From JAVBOW01 sp031551595 (GTDB taxonomy: Bacteria > Bacteroidota > Bacteroidia > Bacteroidales > Rikenellaceae), in assembly GCA_031551595.1 (NCBI GenBank), contig JAVBNK010000072.1:1-5229 (forward strand): DNA of 5,229 bases, in the 5' to 3' direction. Position numbers and translations under genes: made by a program. Below, in pieces: positions 1-5,217 of the stretch (position 1 is its first letter; each line of letters begins with the position of its first letter). The notes beneath the pieces are model-generated. The model had not been told where the DNA came from. It worked only from the letters and a program-made list of their open reading frames with translations, and searched no databases.

Positions 1-1
1 A

Positions 2-1321
2 TCGCCTGTCGACGGTCGCTACCGCAGCAGCGCCGAGCCGTTGGATCGATATTTTTCGGAATTTGCACTGATCCGCTACCGCACGCTGGTCGAGGTGGAA
101 TATTTTATCGCCCTGTGCAGCATCCCCCTGCCGCAACTCAAAGGGGTGGGGGAGTCGCAGTTCGCGGCGTTGCGCGGGATCTATGAGAATTTCACGATCG
201 ATGATGCACTGAGGGCCAAAGACATAGAGCGTACGACCAACCATGACGTGAAGGCGGTGGAATACCTGCTGAAAGAGAAATTCGAGGAACTAGGACTGTC
301 CGGATACGCTGAATTCGTCCACTTCGGGCTCACGTCGCAGGATATCAATAACACGGCGATCCCTTATAGCCTGCGCGACGCCGCCCACGAGGTGTACTAC
401 CCCGCGCTGGAGGAGCTGATCGGCCAGCTGCGGGCCATGGCCGAGGATTGGAAGGATATCCCGATGCTCGCCCGCACCCACGGCCAGCCCGCCTCGCCCA
501 CGAAGTTGGGCAAGGAGATCATGGTGTTCGTGGAGCGCCTCGAAAAGCAGGTGGCCCTGCTGCGCGAGGTGCCGTGCCCGGCGAAATTCGGCGGCGCGAC
601 GGGCAATTTCAACGCCCATGCGGCGGCTTACCCGATGATCGACTGGACGGCTTTCGCCAACCACTTCGTGAACGAGGTGCTGCGCCTGGACCGTTCGCAG
701 ACCACCACCCAGGTGGACCATTACGACAATATCGCCGCCATTTTCGATAATTTCAAGCGCATCAATACGATATTGATCGACCTGAGCCGCGACGTGTGGA
801 CCTACGTGTCGATGGAGTATTTCAAGCAGCGTATCAAGCCGGGCGAGGTCGGCTCGTCGGCCATGCCGCACAAGGTCAACCCGATCGACTTCGAGAACGC
901 CGAGGGCAACCTGGGTATCGCCAACGCCATTTTCGAGCACCTGGCTGCCAAGTTGCCCGTATCGCGGCTGCAGCGCGACTTGACGGACTCGACCGTGCTG
1001 CGCAACGTGGGGGTGCCTATGGCCCACACAATGATCTCTTTCCGTTCGATCATGAAGGGGCTTGGCAAGCTTATTGTGAATCCGGAAGCGATCGGGGCCG
1101 ATCTGGAGGCGAACTGGGCCGTGGTGGCGGAAGGGATCCAGACGATCCTGCGCCGCGAGGGTTACCCGAAGCCTTACGAGGCGCTGAAGGCCCTTACGCG
1201 TACGGGCAGTGCGGTCACGCGCGACGAGATCCGCCGTTTCATCAACACGCTCGACGTGAGCGCCGCGGTGAAGGAGGAGTTGCAGGCGCTTTCGCCCCAA
1301 ACCTATACAGGGATTTATTAA
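2..1321 (+). CDS. purB: Adenylosuccinate lyase, 5'-truncated by the window edge
   Basis: Adenylosuccinate lyase acts twice in cytosolic purine synthesis, releasing fumarate from SAICAR and from adenylosuccinate. It is a homotetramer of the fumarase/aspartase superfamily. The frame is open from base 2 and reads SPVDGRYRSSAEPLDRYFSEF, matching the family's N-terminal 'SPIDGRY...FSEF'. The TTG at 41 is therefore internal, and about 8-10 residues probably lie upstream of the window. Visible motifs in order are TTNHDVKAVEY (from 236), ARTHGQPASP with the catalytic-type His at 479-481, and the superfamily signature GSSAMPHKVNPIDFENAEGN (codons 851-910) with its mobile-loop serines. The signature is of the E. 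coli type. Visible length is 439 residues, close to the usual ~450. The stop is TAA at 1319-1321. Rubredoxin starts 12 bases later, which suggests a shared transcript. I see no lesions. Identity is near certain; promoter and true start are outside the window. Confidence 0.97.
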   Translation, partial: SPVDGRYRSSAEPLDRYFSEFALIRYRTLVEVEYFIALCSIPLPQLKGVGESQFAALRGIYENFTIDDALRAKDIERTTNHDVKAVEYLLKEKFEELGLSGYAEFVHFGLTSQDINNTAIPYSLRDAAHEVYYPALEELIGQLRAMAEDWKDIPMLARTHGQPASPTKLGKEIMVFVERLEKQVALLREVPCPAKFGGATGNFNAHAAAYPMIDWTAFANHFVNEVLRLDRSQTTTQVDHYDNIAAIFDNFKRINTILIDLSRDVWTYVSMEYFKQRIKPGEVGSSAMPHKVNPIDFENAEGNLGIANAIFEHLAAKLPVSRLQRDLTDSTVLRNVGVPMAHTMISFRSIMKGLGKLIVNPEAIGADLEANWAVVAEGIQTILRREGYPKPYEALKALTRTGSAVTRDEIRRFINTLDVSAAVKEELQALSPQTYTGIY

Positions 1322-1333
1322 CCATATCATACG

Positions 1334-1498
1334 ATGACCATGAAAAAGTACAAATGCACAGTTTGCGGATATATTTATGATCCGGCGGTCGGCGATCCCG
1401 ACAACGGTATAGCGCCGGGCACTGCCTTTGAAGATATTCCCGAGGATTGGCTGTGCCCGATCTGCCAGGAAGGCAAAGACGTTTTCGAAGCGATGTAA
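1334..1498 (+). CDS. Rubredoxin (54 aa)
   Basis: This is a small cytosolic iron protein that carries single electrons through one Fe(Cys)4 centre. In anaerobes it typically serves rubrerythrin, superoxide reductase or other oxygen-detoxifying partners; none of these is in the window, so the partner is unknown. The translation begins MTMKKYKCTVCGYIYDPAVG and has both metal-binding knuckles: C8-x-x-C11-G-Y near the N-terminus and C41-P-I-C44 near the C-terminus. It also has the family's GDPDNGIAPGTAFEDIPEDW core and ends in GKDVFEAM. Length is typical (52-54 aa). Two start codons are possible: ATG at 1334, or ATG at 1340, which would give MKKYKC and is the commoner family start. Neither has a Shine-Dalgarno sequence. 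One oddity is that the residue after C44 is Gln rather than the usual Gly. It lies 12 bases after purB and is followed at once by a terminator, so it is probably the last gene of that transcript. Confidence 0.96.
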   Translation: MTMKKYKCTVCGYIYDPAVGDPDNGIAPGTAFEDIPEDWLCPICQEGKDVFEAM

Positions 1499-1503
1499 TG
1501 CGG

Positions 1504-1527
1504 CGGGGCCTTTGTGCCCCGTTTTTT
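1504..1527 (+). terminator. Rho-independent terminator after rubredoxin
   Basis: A 6-bp GC stem, CGGGGC (1504-1509) with GCCCCG (1516-1521), encloses the loop CTTTGT and is followed directly by six T residues (1522-1527). It sits 5 bases after the rubredoxin stop and 46 bases before tag. It should end the purB-rubredoxin transcript and separate it from tag. Confidence 0.88.
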
Positions 1528-1573
1528 ATAATGCTGATTCATGTCGGCACGCAGCCGGCGGATTTGAAGTGCC

Positions 1574-2140
1574 ATGGAAAAAGAATTGACGCGTTGCCCC
1601 TGGTGCGGCACGGACCCTTTATATGTGGCCTACCATGACCGGGAATGGGGCCGCGAGGTGACGGACGACCGCACGATGTTCGAATTCCTGACCCTCGAAA
1701 GCGCCCAGGCGGGCCTGAGCTGGATCACGATCCTGAAACGCCGGGAGGGCTACCGCCGTGCGTTCGCGGGTTTCGACCCGGAGAAGGTGGCCGCCTTCAC
1801 GCAGGACGACGTGGAGCGCCTCGTGCAGGATCCGGGCATCATCCGCAACCGCGCCAAGATCGAGGCGGCCATATCGAATGCCCGTCTGTTCCTCGATGTG
1901 CAGCGCGAATTCGGCAGTTTCTGCAACTATTTGAAAGGGTTTTTGCCCGACGGCCGCCCGGTGGTGAATTTTCCGCAGGCGCACACCGACATCCCGCCTT
2001 CGACGCCGCTGTCGGATGCGATCGCCAGGGATATGAAACGGCGCGGTTTCCGGTTTTTCGGTACGACGATCTGCTATGCCCACCTGCAGGCGGTGGGGTA
2101 TGTGAACGACCACCTCGCAGGGTGCAGTTTCCGCGGTTAA
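1574..2140 (+). CDS. tag: DNA-3-methyladenine glycosylase I
   Basis: This base-excision repair enzyme removes 3-methyladenine from alkylated DNA. It belongs to the Tag family (HhH superfamily with a zinc 'snap'). The 188-residue length matches E. coli Tag (187). The four zinc ligands are present with the same spacing as in E. coli: C8 and H21 at the N-terminus (RCPWCG...YHDREWG) and H180 and C184 at the C-terminus (VNDHLAGC). The base-binding pocket equivalents are Y20, E42 and W50 (in LESAQAGLSWITILKRRE). Further family blocks are DVERLVQDPGIIRNRAKI (79-96) and RGFRFFGTTICY (157-168). The ATG at 1574 puts C8 at the expected distance and is a convincing start, although no Shine-Dalgarno or clear Bacteroidetes-type promoter is visible between the upstream terminator and the gene. 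It is convergent with the DUF1648 pseudogene, and the two stop codons share TTAA. I see no missing residues. Confidence 0.97.
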   Translation: MEKELTRCPWCGTDPLYVAYHDREWGREVTDDRTMFEFLTLESAQAGLSWITILKRREGYRRAFAGFDPEKVAAFTQDDVERLVQDPGIIRNRAKIEAAISNARLFLDVQREFGSFCNYLKGFLPDGRPVVNFPQAHTDIPPSTPLSDAIARDMKRRGFRFFGTTICYAHLQAVGYVNDHLAGCSFRG

Positions 2141-2624
2141 GCGTTTTGAAGTTTCGACATCCTGATGATTGATGTCACGGCCAAGGCCATCAATAGCATG
2201 AATAATCCGCCGGATATGAGTGGATCGATGCCGTCGCTCCGGCCCTGTGCAACGAGTAGGGCGGTATGGTTGATGTAGGCGAAAAGCAGCAGGCAGAACA
2301 GTTTCGTGTGGCGCAGCATCTGCACGCCCGGCCGGTGGAGGGCTTCGGAATTGCCTGGCGTGACCCGGACCTGATAGTTCAGTTTATGCGGGCATTTCTG
2401 TAGAATGGACAGGCCGGTATAGAATACAAGGCATAGTGCAGGCATCAGGAGCAGGAATGTTTTGTCGCCCTATGCGTCCACTTCCCCGGCGAGGTTGTAG
2501 TGGGTAGGTCCTTTTCCCGTGATGCGGCCGTACAAACAGAGCGGATAGAAACTCCACGCCGCGGCCGGCAGCGAGGCCGCTTCCAATGCCCGGTGCAGGG
2601 TGGGCCGCCCGGTTGCATTTTCAT
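2137..2624 (-). pseudogene. DUF1648 (SdpI-like) membrane protein, disrupted
   Basis: One minus-strand frame reads through a recognisable DUF1648 protein but is broken. The N-terminal part (codons from about 2610 to 2473) has a hydrophobic segment, LEAASLPAAAWSFYPLCLYG, then the domain hallmark GPTHYNLAGEVDA. A TAG follows at 2472-2470, and the same frame resumes GDKTFLLLMPALCLVFYTGL, PHKLNYQVRVTP and a C-terminus with two more hydrophobic segments (around MLRHTKLFCLLLFAYI and PLISGGLFMLLMALAVTSII). The hallmark in intact relatives is roughly 'PTHYNxxGexDxxGdK', so the TAG falls inside it, probably replacing Trp (TGG to TAG). The likely start, ATG AAA ATG at 2624, is one base out of frame with the rest; restoring one G at the run 2608-2610 would give a protein of about 160 aa, the family's size. 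Translation could restart at ATG 2445-2443 to give a 102-aa fragment lacking the motif. SdpI-type proteins are membrane proteins, some conferring immunity to toxins. No function can be assigned here. Confidence 0.75.
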
Positions 2625-2644
2625 AGGCAACTACTATTTTACAC

Positions 2645-2727
2645 CGTTTTGTTTTCCCGACTTTGCACCCACCCCTGGTGCCGCGATTGTGAACCAAGCT
2701 GCGCTTTATTTTCCCGACCTCGCGCCC
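2645..2727. repeat. 26-base imperfect direct repeat (two copies)
   Basis: Bases 2645-2670 and 2702-2727 align without gaps over 26 positions, with 21 identities. All five differences are transitions (C/T or A/G). The shared core is TTTTCCCGAC, and the copies lie 57 bases apart. They sit upstream of the DUF1648 pseudogene, in a stretch with no convincing gene, and the sequence between and beyond them does not align. They could be duplicated operator or promoter sequence for the now-broken gene, or a decayed tandem duplication. I do not recognise the element. Confidence 0.5.
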
Positions 2728-2780
2728 CGGTCATCCGGGCGAGCCTGATCGCTCCCGGCTTGGCGTCGGTTTGCGCCAAG
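2723..2780. other. Cluster of GC-rich hairpins in the ispF-DUF1648 gap
   Basis: Three inverted repeats follow each other in the gene-free stretch 2625-2856. CGCCCCGG (2723-2730) faces CCGGGCG (2735-2741) with loop TCAT and one bulged C. GAGC (2740-2743) can pair with GCTC (2750-2753), overlapping the end of the first. CTTGGCG (2759-2765) faces CGCCAAG (2774-2780) with an 8-base loop. None is followed by a T-run on either strand, so they are not obvious intrinsic terminators. They lie downstream of ispF on the minus strand and could protect its mRNA 3' end or be REP-like. The remaining bases 2781-2856 hold only a short palindrome, ACTGCGTGCAGT (2821-2832), and no gene. Confidence 0.45.
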
Positions 2781-2856
2781 GGTGCAGAGGCCGTGAATTA
2801 CCGGGCAATCCGGAAAACAGACTGCGTGCAGTGAGGTGTATCATTCCCTTTTCAGT

Positions 2857-3336
2857 CTATTTCCAGATCAATGCCACGGCTTCGGCGGCGACTCCTTCCT
2901 CGCGGCCCACGAAGCCCAATTTTTCGGTGGTCGTGGCTTTGACCGATACGTTCTCTGCGGGGATGCCCATCGTTTCGGCAAGCGTTTTGCGCATGGCGTC
3001 GATGTGGGGGCGCACCTTGGGGCGTTGCAGCAGCAGGGTGGCGTCGACATTGCCGATGCGGTAGCCTTCGTCGGCCAGCAGGCGGACCACGCGTTTCAGC
3101 AGTTGCAGGCTGTCGATGCCGCGGAATTCATCGGCCGTATCGGGGAAATGGAGGCCGATATCGCCCAGGGCGGCCGCACCCAGCAGCGCGTCGCAGAGGG
3201 CGTGCACGAGCACATCGCCGTCCGAGTGGGCCACGCAGCCTTTCCCGTGGGGGATGGCCACCCCGCCGATACGCAGCGGCAACCCTTCGGCCAGCGCGTG
3301 CACGTCATAGCCGTGTCCTATGCGGAAATGTTCCAT
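2857..3336 (-). CDS. ispF: 2-C-methyl-D-erythritol 2,4-cyclodiphosphate synthase
   Basis: IspF catalyses the fifth step of the cytosolic MEP pathway, cyclising CDP-methylerythritol 2-phosphate to MEcPP with loss of CMP. It works as a homotrimer with a divalent metal at each subunit interface. The 159-residue product matches the family's 155-160. It opens MEHFRIGHGYDVHAL, giving metal ligands D11 and H13, with the third, H45, in HSDGDVLVHALCDALLGA. GDIGLHFPDTADEF and the C-terminal KATTTEKLGFVGREEG (133-148), which lines the CDP pocket, are intact. ATG at 3336 is chosen because it places D11/H13 as in homologues; the frame stays open to a TTG at 3378 but that would add an untypical leader lying in the promoter region. 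Stop is TAG at 2859-2857. It is transcribed divergently from pepD. No other MEP gene is adjacent, and there is no obvious terminator. Confidence 0.97.
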   Translation of the reverse strand: MEHFRIGHGYDVHALAEGLPLRIGGVAIPHGKGCVAHSDGDVLVHALCDALLGAAALGDIGLHFPDTADEFRGIDSLQLLKRVVRLLADEGYRIGNVDATLLLQRPKVRPHIDAMRKTLAETMGIPAENVSVKATTTEKLGFVGREEGVAAEAVALIWK

Positions 3337-3423
3337 AATCTTTGCGAATTTCGGAGGTTCCCTGTAAATTTTAGGCAAATTAACTAATAATTTATAACTT
3401 TACATACCTAAAATTATAAAATC
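3337..3423. promoter_or_regulatory. Divergent ispF/pepD promoter region with inverted repeat
   Basis: This 87-base gap between two divergent starts is much richer in A and T than the flanking genes, as expected of a promoter region. On the plus strand TAACTTTA (3395-3402) is one base from the Bacteroidetes -7 consensus TAnnTTTG and lies 21 bases before the pepD ATG, with a T-rich tract (3369-3372) at a -33-like distance. On the minus strand TTAATTTG (3383-3376) is also one base off the consensus and would serve ispF. A perfect 9-base inverted repeat, AATTTTAGG (3367-3375) and CCTAAAATT (3407-3415), brackets both elements with a 31-base spacer and could be an operator. Promoter function is inferred from position and composition; the exact boxes are tentative. 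Confidence 0.5.
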
Positions 3424-4887
3424 ATGTCGAAGCTATCAGAACTCCAGCCCCGCCTCGTGTGGGAATTTTTCGAACAGATCACCCAGGTCCCCCGCCCCTC
3501 GAAACACGAGGAAAAAATCCGGCAATACCTTGTGGATTACGCCATCAGGGCGGGCCTCGAACATAACGTTGACCAGACGGGCAACGTGCTGATCGTCAAA
3601 CCCGCGAGTAAAGGGATGGAATCGGCGCCGGCGGTGGTGTTGCAGAGCCACATGGACATGGTGTGCGAGAAAAACTCGGACGTGAAGTTCGACTTCATGA
3701 CCGATCCGATCCGCGTGAAGACGGACGGCGATTGGGTGCGTGCCGAGGGGACGACCCTGGGGGCGGACTGCGGCATCGGCATGGCGGCCGCCCTGGCTGT
3801 CCTCGAAGACAAAACGTTGACGCACGGTAAGATCGAGGCGTTGTTTACGGTGGACGAGGAAACCGGCCTGACGGGGGCGTTCGGCCTCGCGCCGGGGATG
3901 CTGGAGGGCAAATACCTCATCAACCTCGACTCGGAGGACGAGGGCGAGATCTTCATCGGTTGCGCGGGCGGTGTGGATACTGTGGCGACGTTCAAGCCGT
4001 TGCAGGAACATGCCAACCATGAACTGCAATATTTCCGTGTGGCGGTTTCGGGGCTCAGGGGCGGCCATTCGGGCGATAATATCAACGACGGCCTGGGGAA
4101 TGCCAATAAGTTGCTGGCCCGGATCCTGTGGCAGGCGACCCTGGATTTCGGGGTGCGCCTCGGCGCGATCGACGGCGGCAACCTGCGCAATGCGATCCCA
4201 CGCGAGGCGTGGGCGGTCGTGGGTGTGGGCGCGAAACATGTCCCCCATTTCCGCGGGTTGTTCGACCGCACGTCGGCCGACTGCCGTGCCGAGTATGCGC
4301 TCACCGAGCCGGATATGGCCTTCACGCTGACCGAGGCCAAAGCGGCCGATGCGGGCACGCTCATGGACGTGAATACCCAGCGCGCGTTGCTGGGCGCCAT
4401 CCGGGGGGTGGCCAACGGCGTGCTGGCGATGAGCCGTGCGATGCCGGGCCTGGTGGAAACCTCGACCAACCTGGCGTCTGTAAAACGCACCGCCGCGGGC
4501 CACATCGATGTGGTTTCGTCGCAGCGCTCCTCGGTGGAGAGCGCCAAATGGGATGCGGCGCATACCGTGGAGGCGATTTTCCGTCTTGCCGGGGCCGAGG
4601 TAATCCATTCGGACGGCTATCCGGGCTGGGCGCCCAACCCCGATTCGCACCTGCTGAAGGTTTCGGTGGAGTGCTATAAGAAATTGTTCGGGACCGAGCC
4701 TAAAGTGCGTGCCATACACGCCGGTTTGGAGTGCGGTCTGTTCCTGGAGAAGTATCCGGACCTGGAGATGGTGTCGTTCGGGCCCACGCTGCGGGGCGTG
4801 CACTCGCCCGACGAGCGCATGGAGATCGCCACGGTCGATAAATTCTGGCGGTTGCTGGTCGAGCTGCTGAAAGAATTGAAAAAATAA
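3424..4887 (+). CDS. pepD: Aminoacyl-histidine dipeptidase (peptidase family M20C)
   Basis: PepD is a cytosolic di-zinc dipeptidase that cleaves Xaa-His and other unblocked dipeptides, finishing peptide breakdown. The 487-residue product matches the family (~485). The M20 metal centre is complete: H76 with catalytic-helper D78 (QSHMDMV), bridging D115 (LGADCGIG), general base E145 with ligand E146 (DEETGL), D169 (NLDSED) and the last ligand H460 (GVHSPDE). The catalytic domain occupies about residues 1-190 and 390-487. The lid/dimerisation domain lies between, with RGGHSGDNI (H215) at its base, and SSQRSSVES follows near residues 360-370. The N-terminal 'FEQITQVPRPSKHEEKI' block is typical. 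ATG at 3424 follows an A/T-rich leader without Shine-Dalgarno, as usual in Bacteroidetes. Its promoter lies in the divergent gap shared with ispF. No close terminator follows; the first good candidate is at 5192-5217. No lesions seen. Confidence 0.97.
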   Translation: MSKLSELQPRLVWEFFEQITQVPRPSKHEEKIRQYLVDYAIRAGLEHNVDQTGNVLIVKPASKGMESAPAVVLQSHMDMVCEKNSDVKFDFMTDPIRVKTDGDWVRAEGTTLGADCGIGMAAALAVLEDKTLTHGKIEALFTVDEETGLTGAFGLAPGMLEGKYLINLDSEDEGEIFIGCAGGVDTVATFKPLQEHANHELQYFRVAVSGLRGGHSGDNINDGLGNANKLLARILWQATLDFGVRLGAIDGGNLRNAIPREAWAVVGVGAKHVPHFRGLFDRTSADCRAEYALTEPDMAFTLTEAKAADAGTLMDVNTQRALLGAIRGVANGVLAMSRAMPGLVETSTNLASVKRTAAGHIDVVSSQRSSVESAKWDAAHTVEAIFRLAGAEVIHSDGYPGWAPNPDSHLLKVSVECYKKLFGTEPKVRAIHAGLECGLFLEKYPDLEMVSFGPTLRGVHSPDERMEIATVDKFWRLLVELLKELKK

Positions 4888-5012
4888 CATGCCCCTGGAT
4901 TCCGCGTTTCATTGAACGAAACGTGAGTTCGGAAGACCATCCCGAACCGCCATTGGGTAACCGGCCCTGCAGGCCGATTGCAAGTCCTCCTTTTTGATAA
5001 AGGAGGGGCATG
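4888..5012. other. Structured segment after pepD bounded by a 9-bp inverted repeat
   Basis: Directly after the pepD stop, CATGCCCCT (4888-4896) is the exact reverse complement of AGGGGCATG (5004-5012). Between them lie a hairpin CGCGTTTC/GAAACGTG (4903-4910 with 4918-4925, one G-T pair, 7-base loop), a hairpin GTTCGG/CCGAAC (4927-4932 with 4942-4947) and a hairpin CGGCC/GGCCG (4962-4966 with 4972-4976). A perfect 8-bp hairpin, CCTCCTTT/AAAGGAGG (4986-4993 with 4999-5006, loop TTGAT), also occurs. It shares bases 5004-5006 with the outer arm, so the outer stem and this hairpin compete. As RNA this would be a multi-branched fold with a switchable closing stem. No gene is credible here, and I recognise no riboswitch or tRNA consensus. 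It could be a 3'-UTR structure, a REP-like element or part of a small RNA. Confidence 0.5.
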
Positions 5013-5043
5013 ATTTTCAGTACGTTATTGGATTTGGAAAAGC

Positions 5044-5133
5044 CGGCAACGTGTGGCCTGGATAAGAAATAATGCGCAATACGTTGATATACAGCGAGTA
5101 TTGAGGGTTTTTTATCCCGGCCTCACGTTGCCG
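5044..5133. repeat. Long imperfect hairpin (27-position gapless stem)
   Basis: Bases 5044-5070 pair with 5107-5133 without gaps: 23 Watson-Crick pairs, 2 G-T pairs (5066/5111, 5070/5107) and 2 mismatches (5054/5123, 5059/5118). The outermost ten pairs are CGGCAACGTG with CACGTTGCCG. The 36-base loop contains its own 6-bp stem, CAATAC (5077-5082) with GTATTG (5098-5103). A run of six T (5108-5113) lies in the 3' arm, opposite an A-rich 5' arm. An ungapped stem this long is very unlikely by chance. Candidates are a MITE/REP-like element, the core of a small RNA, or a transcription-attenuating structure; I cannot name a family. Confidence 0.7.
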
Positions 5134-5191
5134 AAACGCAAGGTCCGCGGCTCGCGCCTCGGGCGACGATTCCTGCGTCGGGCTGCGGGAT

Positions 5192-5217
5192 GCTGCGGTT
5201 CTGCACGCAGCGTTTTT
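5192..5217 (+). terminator. Rho-independent terminator near the window end
   Basis: GCTGCG (5192-5197) pairs with CGCAGC (5206-5211) across an 8-base loop, and five T residues follow at 5213-5217 after one G. A smaller hairpin, CGACG/CGTCG (5164-5168 with 5176-5180), precedes it. It could close a long pepD 3' UTR or end a separate non-coding transcript from the structured region 5013-5191, in which I find no gene. The short T-run makes it a moderate rather than strong candidate. Confidence 0.6.

Noticed and set aside
290..1330. Long open frame (346 codons) on the minus strand opposite purB
   Set aside because: It is the antisense shadow of a well-conserved purB frame in GC-rich sequence; its translation is rich in Arg, His and Val with no recognisable domain.
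2470..2472. UAG recoding (for example pyrrolysine) to rescue the DUF1648 gene
   Set aside because: UAG is used as an ordinary stop elsewhere (ispF ends in TAG), and Bacteroidetes are not known to recode it. A nonsense mutation is simpler.
2470..2697. Separate 75-residue protein starting at TTG 2697 (minus)
   Set aside because: Only its second half resembles anything, and that half is the N-terminal part of the DUF1648 gene. The first part is low-complexity leader sequence, so it is treated as part of the pseudogene region.
2836..3387. 183-codon plus-strand frame opposite ispF
   Set aside because: It is the mirror of ispF, which has all its catalytic residues; the plus translation has a composition typical of antisense frames.
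3436..4890. Long open frame (484 codons) on the minus strand opposite pepD
   Set aside because: It spans the whole of pepD in antisense, is extremely Arg/His-rich and shows no motif. pepD itself has its complete metal site.
4700..5011. 103-residue minus-strand frame starting in the post-pepD structured segment
   Set aside because: Most of it overlaps pepD in antisense and its start lies in hairpin sequence; no domain or homology pattern is visible.
5044..5133. Phase-variable invertible promoter between the two arms
   Set aside because: The arms are far apart enough only for about 36-60 bases, shorter than usual invertible promoters. No TAnnTTTG promoter is visible in either orientation, and no recombinase gene is in the window.
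4888..5133. Retron msr-msd or integron attC site
   Set aside because: No reverse transcriptase or integrase is present, and the arms do not match the attC core (RYYYAAC/GTTRRRY).
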